Source of the DNA: Desulfobacteraceae bacterium
GTDB taxonomy: Bacteria; Desulfobacterota; Desulfobacteria; Desulfobacterales; SURF-7
NCBI GenBank assembly: GCA_030619585.1
Contig: JAUXBD010000109.1
Span: forward strand, 1 to 5,985
DNA length: 5,985 nt
Reading direction: 5' to 3'
Shown: piece after piece, positions 1 through 5,985 of the stretch
How positions within the stretch are numbered: the stretch's first letter is position 1
How the letters are laid out: every line of letters begins with the position of its first letter
Translations under genes and position numbers: made by a program
The notes under the pieces: model-generated
The model's input: only the letters and a program-made list of their open reading frames with translations
The model's database searches: none
Told to the model about the DNA's origin: nothing

Positions 1-1347
1 GTCGTCATCCAAAAGCATTTGCTCACCATTGCCATGGTCTGCGGTTATTATAACAGCACCTTGTTTTGCAAGGACAGCATCGGTGACAGCGCCCACACAC
101 TCATCAACTGTTTTGCAGGCCTTTATCACAGCATCAAAAACACCTGTATGGCCCACCATATCACTATTGGCAAAATTGCAGATAATCACATCATATTTAT
201 CGGAAGCCACAGCCCCGAGGAGTTTGTCTCTTACTTTGTAAGCGCTCATCTCCGGTTGTAGATCATAGGTTGCAACCTTTGGAGAACTTACCATAATACG
301 CTCCTCTCCATCAAAAGGTGTTTCATCAGAGTCGTTAAAAAAGAATGTCACATGGGCATACTTCTCTGTTTCTGCGCACCTTAGCTGTTTAAGACCGTGG
401 TCGCTGAGAACTTTGCCAAGAATATTCTTTTGGGACGTATGAGAAAACGCCACTTCGAACTCGCCGTTATCATAGTAATGTGTAAAGGCCACATATTTTA
501 TATCAAGCCTCTTTCTATCAAAGCTCTTAAAATTCCTATCGATGAAAGCATGGGTTATCTCCCGTGCACGGTCCAGCCTGTAATTGAAGTTTATCACAGC
601 ATCACCATCTTTAATGCCCGGAAACCCTTTGATTATTCTGGGTTTGATAAACTCGTCAGACTCGTCTGCAGCATAGGCATTATCCAGGGCCTCTTTCCAG
701 TTGGTGAAGACAGCACCCTCAGGGCTGGTAAGGCCGTCATATGCTATCTTGATCCTGTCCCAATTTGTATCGCGATCCATGGCATAGTATCTTCCGATAA
801 TTGTGCCGATCTTTCCCCTACCTGCTTTTTTGATGCCATCTTCAAGCTCTTTGATATATGTTGCCAAAGACCTGGGCGGAGTATCCCTGCCATCTGAAAG
901 CACATGAATATAGATATCACTAAAATCCATTTTACTGCAGAGCATAAGAAGGGCATTGCAGTGGCGAGTAACAGAATGTACACCCTGGTCCTGGACAAGC
1001 CCCATAAGGTGCAGGTTTGATCTGTTTTTTTGGCAATGTGTCACAGCATCTTTCAGTGCCATATTGTCATAGAACGTTTCATCCTCAATATCGTCGTCAA
1101 TGCGGACAAGCATCTGCTTCATAATTCTGCCGGCTCCTATGTTAAGATGGCCCACTTCAGAGTTGCCTTGATTTCCTTCGGGCAACCCCACATGAAGGCC
1201 GTCTGCTCTTAAGACGGAATTGGGGCACTCAGAAAGATATCTGTCCAGGTTTGGGGTATCAGCTTGTTCAAGGGCATTTTTTTTGCCGGCCGGTGCAACA
1301 CCCCAGCCGTCCATTATTATAAGGCACACAGGTCTTGTTTTAGTCAT
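1..1347 (-). CDS. gpmI: 2,3-bisphosphoglycerate-independent phosphoglycerate mutase, 3' end cut by window
   Basis: Cytosolic glycolytic and gluconeogenic enzyme that interconverts 3-phosphoglycerate and 2-phosphoglycerate through a phosphoserine intermediate, using two metal ions (usually Mn2+). I translated the frame from ATG at 1347: 449 codons are open to base 1 without a stop. Visible motifs, with the Geobacillus stearothermophilus equivalents I recall in brackets: MDGWG with Asp13 (D12); GNSEVGH with catalytic Ser63 (S62); GVHS with His124 (H123); SDGRDTPP with Arg154/Asp155 (R153/D154); GRYYAMDRD with Arg186 and Arg192 (R185, R191); NYRLDRAR with Arg257/Arg260 (R261/R264); ETEKYAH with Lys329 (K336); NSDMVGH with Asp396/His400 (D403/H407); TADHGN with Asp437/His438 (D444/H445). 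The last metal histidine (H462) would fall about six residues past the edge. The family is usually about 510 residues, so roughly 55-70 are missing. It is last in the visible run, 29 nt after pgk. Identity is certain. Confidence 0.97.
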   Translation of the reverse strand, partial: MTKTRPVCLIIMDGWGVAPAGKKNALEQADTPNLDRYLSECPNSVLRADGLHVGLPEGNQGNSEVGHLNIGAGRIMKQMLVRIDDDIEDETFYDNMALKDAVTHCQKNRSNLHLMGLVQDQGVHSVTRHCNALLMLCSKMDFSDIYIHVLSDGRDTPPRSLATYIKELEDGIKKAGRGKIGTIIGRYYAMDRDTNWDRIKIAYDGLTSPEGAVFTNWKEALDNAYAADESDEFIKPRIIKGFPGIKDGDAVINFNYRLDRAREITHAFIDRNFKSFDRKRLDIKYVAFTHYYDNGEFEVAFSHTSQKNILGKVLSDHGLKQLRCAETEKYAHVTFFFNDSDETPFDGEERIMVSSPKVATYDLQPEMSAYKVRDKLLGAVASDKYDVIICNFANSDMVGHTGVFDAVIKACKTVDECVGAVTDAVLAKQGAVIITADHGNGEQMLLDDD

Positions 1348-1359
1348 GATAAAAACATA

Positions 1360-1364
1360 TCCTT
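1360..1364 (-). promoter_or_regulatory. Probable ribosome binding site of gpmI, unusually distant
   Basis: AAGGA on the minus strand is the only Shine-Dalgarno-like stretch in the 29-nt pgk-gpmI gap. It lies 12 nt before the gpmI ATG, against 6-7 nt for the other genes here. The start itself is firm because the conserved N-terminus (TRPVCLIIMDGWG) begins immediately after it and no upstream in-frame alternative fits. An out-of-frame ATG at 1358-1356 lies between this site and the start. Confidence 0.5.
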
Positions 1365-1376
1365 AAATTGTGGTTC

Positions 1377-2573
1377 CTACCTGTCTGTAAGGGCAGAAAC
1401 TCCGGGAAGTTCCTTTCCCTCCATTAGCTCAAGTGACGCGCCGCCGCCGGTGGAAACATGGGACACCCTGTCTGCCACACCTGCTTTTTTAACGGCAGAT
1501 GCTGAATCTCCGCCGCCTATTACCGTTATGGCTCCTTTTTCCGTGGCTTCCGCCAGCATGTTTGCAACCTGGTATGTTCCTTTAGATGTATCATCTATCT
1601 CAAAAACCCCCATGGGTCCGTTCCATACAATTGTTTTAGCTCCTTTAAGGGCTTTTCGGAACTGCTCTATGGATTTTGGACCTATGTCAAGCCCGAACCA
1701 GCCAGGGGGAATAGCATCTGCGCTGACCACCTTAAGTTCCCCGGTCTTTCGTCTGTTAAAATCAAATGTATCTGAAACCAAACAATCAACCGGAAGAACT
1801 ATTTTGTCCGCACCCTGTTCCAAAAGCTTTTTGGCAAAATCGATCTTATCTTTTTCCAGAAGAGAGTTCCCGATCTCCATGCCCTTGGCTTTGAAAAAGG
1901 TATAGGTCATGCCTCCGCCGATAATTATTTTATCAACCTTGGGTAAAAGATTTGATATCACGTCAATCTTTCCCGATATCTTTGCACCTCCAAGGATAGC
2001 AACAAAGGGCATTTCAGGGTTTTCAATGATTTTGCCCAGGTAATCAAGTTCTTTCATAAGGAGATACCCGGCTCCGCACCTGTCAATATGTCGGGTAACC
2101 CCCTGGGTTGATGCATGGGCACGGTGAGCGGTTCCAAAAGCATCGTTCACATACACATCTCCCAATTTTGCAAGCTGTGCTGCAAAACCGGGATCATTTT
2201 CTGTCTCTTCCTTGTAATAACGAAGATTTTCAAGTAGGAGAACCTCTTTTTCACCTATCTTTTCCACAGCTTTATCTGCTGTGTCACCGATACAGTCTTC
2301 GGAAAAACCCACCTGTATGCCAAGAAGTTCGCTTAGGACCGGAACACATGGCTTTAAGGACATCTCCGGAACCTTTTTGCCTTCAGGCCTTCCCAGGTGG
2401 GACATCAGAACAAGTCTGCCGCCCCGGTCCATGATGTACTTGATTGTAGGGAGAGCAGCTCTGATCCTTTTATCATTGGCCACCTTGCCGTTTTCCAGGG
2501 GCACATTGAAATCAACCCGCATGAGGACCCTTTTGCCCTTGATCTCCAAATCTTCAACAGTGAGTTTGTTCAT
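1377..2573 (-). CDS. pgk: Phosphoglycerate kinase
   Basis: Cytosolic enzyme that transfers the acyl phosphate of 1,3-bisphosphoglycerate to ADP, giving ATP and 3-phosphoglycerate; the step is reversible in gluconeogenesis. The 398-residue product matches the usual bacterial length (about 390-400) and is complete. Motifs in order: the PGK signature RVDFNVP (residues 19-25, Asp21 and Asn23 being substrate contacts); KRIRAALPTI with Arg36; SHLGRP (58-63); ENLRYY with Arg118; NDAFGTAHRAHAS (143-155) with Arg151; the nucleotide-domain segment GGAKISGK (195-202); IIGGGM (217-222); WNGPMGVFE (317-325); GGGDS (353-357); STGGGASLE (374-382). No key residue looks replaced. The start has a good Shine-Dalgarno. 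The stop is TAG, 29 nt before gpmI, which encodes the next glycolytic step. pgi lies 29 nt upstream. Confidence 0.98.
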   Translation of the reverse strand: MNKLTVEDLEIKGKRVLMRVDFNVPLENGKVANDKRIRAALPTIKYIMDRGGRLVLMSHLGRPEGKKVPEMSLKPCVPVLSELLGIQVGFSEDCIGDTADKAVEKIGEKEVLLLENLRYYKEETENDPGFAAQLAKLGDVYVNDAFGTAHRAHASTQGVTRHIDRCGAGYLLMKELDYLGKIIENPEMPFVAILGGAKISGKIDVISNLLPKVDKIIIGGGMTYTFFKAKGMEIGNSLLEKDKIDFAKKLLEQGADKIVLPVDCLVSDTFDFNRRKTGELKVVSADAIPPGWFGLDIGPKSIEQFRKALKGAKTIVWNGPMGVFEIDDTSKGTYQVANMLAEATEKGAITVIGGGDSASAVKKAGVADRVSHVSTGGGASLELMEGKELPGVSALTDR

Positions 2574-2580
2574 CTTTTTT

Positions 2581-2584
2581 CTCC
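2581..2584 (-). promoter_or_regulatory. Ribosome binding site of pgk
   Basis: GGAG on the minus strand is followed by a 7-nt A-rich spacer and the pgk ATG at 2573. Spacing and sequence are canonical and support this start. The site lies within the 29-nt pgi-pgk gap, which leaves no room for an obvious separate promoter. Confidence 0.75.
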
Positions 2585-2602
2585 AATCTATCCGGATTCT
2601 TT

Positions 2603-4255
2603 TTACAACCTCATCTCCTTGAAAGCGTTCATCAACCCGTTGGTAGAAGAGTCATGTGATGTAACCGGTTTGTCGTCGCTTAATTCCGGCAGTATCTTAT
2701 TCGCCAGTTGCTTACCCAGTTCAACACCCCACTGGTCAAAGCTGAAGATGTTCCAGACAACTCCCTGGACGAATATTTTGTGCTCGTACATGGCTATAAG
2801 GCTTCCAAGGACCCTGGGGGTAAGTTTTTTAAACAAAATCGAATTTGTGGGTCTGTTACCCTCAAAAATCTTGTGGGGCAATATCTTGTTAATCTCATCG
2901 TCGCTTTTGCCGGCCATTTTCAATTCATCTGCCACCTCTTTAGCGGTTTTCCCGTTTAAAAGAGCCTGGGTTTGGGCAAAAAAGTTTGACAACAGAATGT
3001 TATGATGCTCGCCAATGGGATTATGGCTTATGGCTGGTGCAAGAAAATCTGCCGGGATCATTTTTGTGCCCTGGTGTACCAACTGATAAAAGGCATGCTG
3101 GCCGTTTGTGCCGGGTTCTCCCCATATTACAGGGCCTGTCTGGTACCCGGTCTTTTGACCATTTCTGTCTATGGATTTCCCATTACTCTCCATGTTCCCT
3201 TGCTGGAAGTAGGCAGGAAACCTGTTCATATATTGATCATATGGCAGGATCGCTTCGGTTTCCGATCCAAAGAAGTTGCCGTACCATATACCTATCAAAG
3301 CTAAAATTACAGGGATATTCTTTTCAAAGGGGGCTTGTTGAAAATGCTGATCCATCTCAAAAGCGCCTTGCAAAAGATCTTCAAAATTTTCAAAACCAAT
3401 ATAACATGCTATTGAAAGTCCGATTGCAGACCATAGGGAATATCGTCCGCCAACCCAGTCCCAGAATTCGAACATATTACTTTTATCAATGCCGAAAGCT
3501 TCAACACCTTTTTCATTTGTAGAAATTGCAACAAAATGTTTGGCTATGTGGGATTTTTCTTTGGCATGGTCCAGGAACCACTTTCTTGCTGAAAATGCAT
3601 TGGTCATTGTTTCCTGGGTCGTAAAGGTTTTTGAAGCTATCATAAATAAAGTGGTTTCAGGATCAAGGTTTTTCAGGGTTTGGGCAATATGGGTACCGTC
3701 AACATTTGACACAAAATGTACATTTAAGCCTTTTGTTGCATATGGTACAAGGCTTTGGGTAACCATGGCCGGGCCCAGGTCCGAGCCCCCTATCCCAATA
3801 TTTACGATATCCGTAACACTTTTTCGGGTAAAACCTTTCCATTGACCGGAAGTAACCCTGACGGAAAACTCTTTCATCTTGTCTAAGGCATTGTTTACTT
3901 GGGGCATCACATCTTTGCCGGCAACATAAACAGGAGCGTTTTTCCTGTTTCTCAAAGCCGTATGTAAAACCGCCCGTTTTTCAGTTTCATTGATTAGTTC
4001 ACCGGAAAACATCTTTTCAATGGCATCTTTTAAATTGACCTCCTCTGCAAGTGCAATGAGAAGCTTCATGGTTTGTGGTGATATTTTGTTCTTGGAATAA
4101 TCAACAAGTATATTATTTATCCTCTCTGAAAACCTGTTGAACCTTTCCGAATCTTGGCCAAAAAGATCCTTCATATGAATATCTTTCATCTTTTGGTAAT
4201 GATCGGTAAGATCTTTCCAGGCCTTTGTCTCTAATGGATTAAGCTTGTTCAGCAT
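2603..4255 (-). CDS. pgi: Glucose-6-phosphate isomerase
   Basis: Cytosolic phosphoglucose isomerase that interconverts D-glucose-6-phosphate and D-fructose-6-phosphate, linking hexose phosphates to glycolysis, gluconeogenesis and the pentose phosphate pathway. The product is 550 residues, the size of the long E. coli-type enzyme (549), and not the shorter (about 450-residue) form. Motifs: sugar-phosphate-binding loop NIGIGGSDLGP (152-162); ASKTFTTQET (207-216); PGI signature 1 region WDWVGGRYSLW (265-275) with Arg271; ESNGKS with catalytic base Glu356; GTNGQHAFYQ with His387; and signature 2 FSFDQWGVELGK (504-515), ending in Lys515. Glu356, His387 and Lys515 correspond to E355, H386 and K514 of E. 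coli with a constant offset of one, so the active site is intact. The ATG start has an AAGGA seven bases upstream. The stop is TAA, 29 nt before pgk, and the GGGtGRT gene ends 34 nt upstream. Confidence 0.98.
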   Translation of the reverse strand: MLNKLNPLETKAWKDLTDHYQKMKDIHMKDLFGQDSERFNRFSERINNILVDYSKNKISPQTMKLLIALAEEVNLKDAIEKMFSGELINETEKRAVLHTALRNRKNAPVYVAGKDVMPQVNNALDKMKEFSVRVTSGQWKGFTRKSVTDIVNIGIGGSDLGPAMVTQSLVPYATKGLNVHFVSNVDGTHIAQTLKNLDPETTLFMIASKTFTTQETMTNAFSARKWFLDHAKEKSHIAKHFVAISTNEKGVEAFGIDKSNMFEFWDWVGGRYSLWSAIGLSIACYIGFENFEDLLQGAFEMDQHFQQAPFEKNIPVILALIGIWYGNFFGSETEAILPYDQYMNRFPAYFQQGNMESNGKSIDRNGQKTGYQTGPVIWGEPGTNGQHAFYQLVHQGTKMIPADFLAPAISHNPIGEHHNILLSNFFAQTQALLNGKTAKEVADELKMAGKSDDEINKILPHKIFEGNRPTNSILFKKLTPRVLGSLIAMYEHKIFVQGVVWNIFSFDQWGVELGKQLANKILPELSDDKPVTSHDSSTNGLMNAFKEMRL

Positions 4256-4262
4256 TTAAAAA

Positions 4263-4267
4263 TCCTT
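4263..4267 (-). promoter_or_regulatory. Ribosome binding site of pgi
   Basis: AAGGA on the minus strand lies 7 nt before the pgi ATG at 4255, with an A/T-only spacer. It sits in the 34-nt gap after the GGGtGRT gene. The rest of that gap is AT-rich and includes the 10-bp palindrome AAATTAATTT at 4280-4289. I see no stem followed by a U-tract that would make a terminator. Confidence 0.7.
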
Positions 4268-4289
4268 GGGCTTATTTTTAAATTAATTT

Positions 4290-5288
4290 TTAGCTCATCG
4301 CCTGTTCAACTGCAACGGCAACGGCAACAGAAGCACCTACCATGGGGTTGTTTCCCATGCCGATAAGACCCATCATTTCAACGTGTGCGGGCACTGAAGA
4401 TGAGCCTGCGAACTGGGCATCCGAGTGCATTCTGCCCATGGTGTCCGTCATTCCGTAGGAAGCAGGCCCGGCACCCATGTTGTCCGGGTGGAGGGTCCTT
4501 CCCGTGCCACCTCCGGAGGCAACTGAAAAATACTTCTTGCCGGCAAGCTGGCACTCTTTTTTATAGGTACCTGCCACAGGATGCTGAAATCTTGTGGGGT
4601 TTGTTGAGTTCCCGGTAATGGACACGTCCACCTTCTCAAGGTGGAGAATGGACACGCCTTCGCGCACGTCGTCAGCTCCGTAACATTTTACTTGTGCCCT
4701 TTCACCGTCCGAGTATGCTTTTTCCTTTACCACCTCAACTGTGCCTTGTGAATAGTCAAATCTGGTCTGCACATGGGTAAACCCGTTGATCCTGGAAATG
4801 ATAACCGCTGCGTCTTTGCCGAGGCCGTTTAAAATAACCCGTAAGGGGTCTTTTCTTGCCTTGTTTGCAGATCTGGCAAGACCTATTGCTCCCTCTGCAG
4901 CAGCAAAAGATTCATGCCCTGCAATGAACGCAAAACATTTTGTCTCTTCTCGTAAAAGCATTGCAGCAAGATTGCCGTGGCCCAACCCGACTTTTCTATC
5001 ATCTGCCACAGAACCGGGAATACAGAAAGCCTGCAGCCCTTCGCCAAGTGTAGCGGCAATTTCATTGGCAATTTTTTCGCCTTTTTTTATTGCAACAGCC
5101 GCTCCTGTGATATAAGCCCAGCAGGCATTTTCAAAGGCAATGGGCTGAATCTCTTTTACAAGAGTGTGGATATCAAGGCCTTTCTCTTTGCAAACCTCTT
5201 GAGCGTTTTCAAGAGAATCCATGCCATATTTCTCCAAAAAAGGAGTAATCTGACCAATTCTTCTTTCAAAACCTTCAAATAAAGCCAT
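4290..5288 (-). CDS. GGGtGRT-family protein, function unknown
   Basis: Member of the uncharacterised bacterial family named for its motif GGGTGRT, seen here at residues 259-265 and followed by LHPDNMGAGP. The product is 332 residues from ATG at 5288, a typical length for the family. Other likely conserved blocks are GLGHGNLAAMLL (101-112), FAFIAGHESFAAAEGAIG (119-136), STNPTRFQHPVAGTYKKE (228-245) and a glycine-rich C-terminus, GMGNNPMVGAS (310-320). It has no signal peptide and no clear membrane segment, so it is probably cytosolic. It contains six cysteines (33, 56, 89, 118, 202, 246) with no CxxC pair. An ATG at 5306 would add MNRGIK, but I prefer 5288 because a strong Shine-Dalgarno sits six bases before it and MALFEGFERR resembles the usual N-terminus. 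It begins 10 nt after the scaffold gene, a pairing I recall as recurrent, so a joint role is inferred. The glycine motif suggests a phosphate or nucleotide loop but proves nothing. Confidence 0.9.
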   Translation of the reverse strand: MALFEGFERRIGQITPFLEKYGMDSLENAQEVCKEKGLDIHTLVKEIQPIAFENACWAYITGAAVAIKKGEKIANEIAATLGEGLQAFCIPGSVADDRKVGLGHGNLAAMLLREETKCFAFIAGHESFAAAEGAIGLARSANKARKDPLRVILNGLGKDAAVIISRINGFTHVQTRFDYSQGTVEVVKEKAYSDGERAQVKCYGADDVREGVSILHLEKVDVSITGNSTNPTRFQHPVAGTYKKECQLAGKKYFSVASGGGTGRTLHPDNMGAGPASYGMTDTMGRMHSDAQFAGSSSVPAHVEMMGLIGMGNNPMVGASVAVAVAVEQAMS

Positions 5289-5294
5289 TTTTAT

Positions 5295-5300
5295 CCCCCT
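5295..5300 (-). promoter_or_regulatory. Strong ribosome binding site overlapping the upstream stop codon
   Basis: AGGGGG on the minus strand lies 6 nt before the ATG at 5288. The TAG stop of the scaffold gene (5301-5299) runs into it, reading TAGGGGG. This decides the GGGtGRT start in favour of 5288 over the ATG at 5306. It also suggests translational coupling, because ribosomes terminating on the scaffold gene stop exactly on the next initiation site. Confidence 0.7.
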
Positions 5301-5985
5301 ATTCATGCCTTGGATTGATTGTTTTTACAGCTTCGGCAAATCTACCGTATGTTCCCGATGCTTTTTGAAAAGCTTGATTTGCATCGGAGCCTTTTGAGAT
5401 CATGTCCATCATTACTCCAATATAGACAAACTTGTAGCCGATGATCTCATTATCCGGGTCAAGCCCCAGTTCAAGCACATAGCCTTCGGCCATCTCAAGA
5501 TATCTGGCACCTTTTGCGTTTGTACCATACATGGTGCCGATTACGCTTCTGAGCCCTTTGCCGAGATCGTCAAGACCGGCGCCGACAGGGAGGCCGCCTT
5601 CGGAAAAAGCGGTCTGGCTTCTTCCATATACGATCTGAAGAAACAGTTCCCTCATGGCCGTGTTAATGGCATCACAAACAAGATCGGTATTCAGGGCCTC
5701 AAGTATGGTTTTGCCCGAAATGATCTCCGATGCCATAGCTGCCGAATGAGTCATACCCGTACATCCCAGGGTCTCGACAAGTGCCTCTTCTATAATTCCA
5801 GCCTTAACATTAAGGGTCAGTTTGCAGGCACCCTGTTGCGGTGCACACCAGCCTACACCGTGGGTAAGCCCGGAAATGTCTTTTATCTCCTTTGCCTGTA
5901 CCCACTTTCCCTCCTGGGGAATAGGAGCAGGGCCATTTTGGGGGCCCTTTGCAATGCACACCATTTCATCTACTTCCGGTGTATA
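5299..5985 (-). CDS. NifU/IscU-like iron-sulfur cluster scaffold homologue, 5' end at window edge
   Basis: Relative of the NifU/IscU/SufU scaffolds that hold nascent Fe-S clusters before handing them to apoproteins. Numbered from the internal ATG at 5964 (221 residues), the IscU-like core is WCAPQQGACKL (39-49), then VKAGIIEEALVETLGC (53-68) and GMTHSAAMASEIISGKT (70-86). This parallels IscU's first-cysteine loop, strand, GCGSxxASSS and GKT/S elements. Cysteines are at 3, 40, 47, 68 and 97. The CGD motif of classical IscU is absent and the third ligand is uncertain. About 110 further residues, including YGTNAKGARYLEMAEG and a terminal TYGRFAEAVKTINPRHE, exceed the usual size of about 130-150. 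The frame stays open past 5964 to the edge, adding YTPEVDE. Relatives I recall begin a few residues before this point, so the true start is probably just outside; ATG 5964 remains possible. No cysteine desulfurase gene is visible. Databases usually call such proteins iron-sulfur cluster assembly scaffold protein. Confidence 0.85.
   Translation of the reverse strand, partial: YTPEVDEMVCIAKGPQNGPAPIPQEGKWVQAKEIKDISGLTHGVGWCAPQQGACKLTLNVKAGIIEEALVETLGCTGMTHSAAMASEIISGKTILEALNTDLVCDAINTAMRELFLQIVYGRSQTAFSEGGLPVGAGLDDLGKGLRSVIGTMYGTNAKGARYLEMAEGYVLELGLDPDNEIIGYKFVYIGVMMDMISKGSDANQAFQKASGTYGRFAEAVKTINPRHE

Larger units (their letters stand above)
1..5985 (-). other. Apparent single transcription unit (scaffold, GGGtGRT, pgi, pgk, gpmI)
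   Basis: Five genes run in the same direction with gaps of 10, 34, 29 and 29 nt, each with its own Shine-Dalgarno where visible. No intergenic stretch exceeds 34 nt, and I found no intrinsic terminator or -35/-10 pair in any gap. Co-transcription is therefore inferred. The promoter should lie beyond base 5985 and the terminator before base 1. Internal promoters inside coding sequence cannot be excluded by eye. Confidence 0.6.

Noticed and set aside
397..897. 166-codon plus-strand open frame inside gpmI
   Set aside because: It is antisense to a region containing the conserved gpmI substrate-binding motifs, which explain all of the sequence. I see no ribosome site or recognisable domain.
744..998. 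84-codon minus-strand open frame with a signal-peptide-like N-terminus
   Set aside because: It lies in a different frame of the same strand, wholly inside gpmI, where the gpmI frame carries DGRDTPP and GVHS. It is an out-of-frame shadow.
1264..1905. 213-codon open frame on the plus strand, antisense to pgk and the gpmI start
   Set aside because: It overlaps the firmly identified pgk on the opposite strand, crosses a gene boundary, has a low-complexity Ser/Pro-rich product and matches no family I recognise. It is a shadow of pgk codon bias.
2585..2598. ATCCGGAT palindrome and a 4-bp AATC/GATT stem in the pgi-pgk gap, considered as an operator or terminator
   Set aside because: An 8-bp palindrome is short, the alternative stem is only 4 bp, and there is no U-tract after it. 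There is nothing to tie it to a regulator.
2397..3522. Plus-strand open frames of 202 and 178 codons across the pgk/pgi junction and within pgi
   Set aside because: Both are antisense to intact, motif-verified genes and have no recognisable domains. The apparent hydrophobic stretches are complements of pgi coding sequence.
4256..4289. AT-rich pgi leader with palindrome AAATTAATTT, considered as a promoter or terminator
   Set aside because: There is no -35/-10 pair with proper spacing, and no GC-rich stem with a U-tract. The palindrome is all A/T and common by chance in such sequence.
1..5985. Search by eye for tRNA, rRNA, CRISPR repeats, insertion-sequence ends, attachment sites and riboswitches
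   Set aside because: Almost every base is inside one of five identified genes and the gaps are at most 34 nt. I saw no repeated spacer pattern, inverted terminal repeats or transposase fragments.

Overview
The window is a compact run of bacterial housekeeping genes, all on the minus strand. No mobile element, CRISPR array, RNA gene or transfer signature is visible. In the direction of transcription (right to left) the order is: a NifU/IscU-like iron-sulfur scaffold homologue (5' end at the window edge), a GGGtGRT-family protein of unknown function, glucose-6-phosphate isomerase (pgi), phosphoglycerate kinase (pgk), and cofactor-independent phosphoglycerate mutase (gpmI, 3' end cut off at base 1). 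Gaps between genes are only 10, 34, 29 and 29 nt. No terminator or convincing internal promoter is visible, so the five genes probably form one transcription unit whose promoter lies beyond base 5985.

The right-hand part (4293-5985) holds the least understood genes. The scaffold homologue keeps an IscU-like core but has a different cysteine pattern and a long C-terminal extension. The GGGtGRT protein follows it directly, with its Shine-Dalgarno overlapping the scaffold stop codon. This pairing recurs in many anaerobes (recalled from family knowledge, not checked here). It suggests that the two proteins act together, possibly with the scaffold serving or maturing the GGGtGRT protein, but no reaction is known to me.

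The left-hand part (1-4255) encodes three enzymes of glycolysis and gluconeogenesis. Pgi interconverts glucose-6-phosphate and fructose-6-phosphate. Pgk interconverts 1,3-bisphosphoglycerate plus ADP and 3-phosphoglycerate plus ATP. GpmI interconverts 3- and 2-phosphoglycerate. Pgk and GpmI catalyse consecutive steps. All three steps are reversible, so the set fits either direction of flux. The usual partners gap, tpiA, fba and eno are not in the window.

The organism is a bacterium of moderate G+C, most likely an anaerobe. The Pgk and Pgi sequence style and the scaffold/GGGtGRT pair would fit a Desulfobacterota (sulfate-reducer-type deltaproteobacterium), but this is an inference from general resemblance. 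The plus strand shows only shadow reading frames antisense to these genes.
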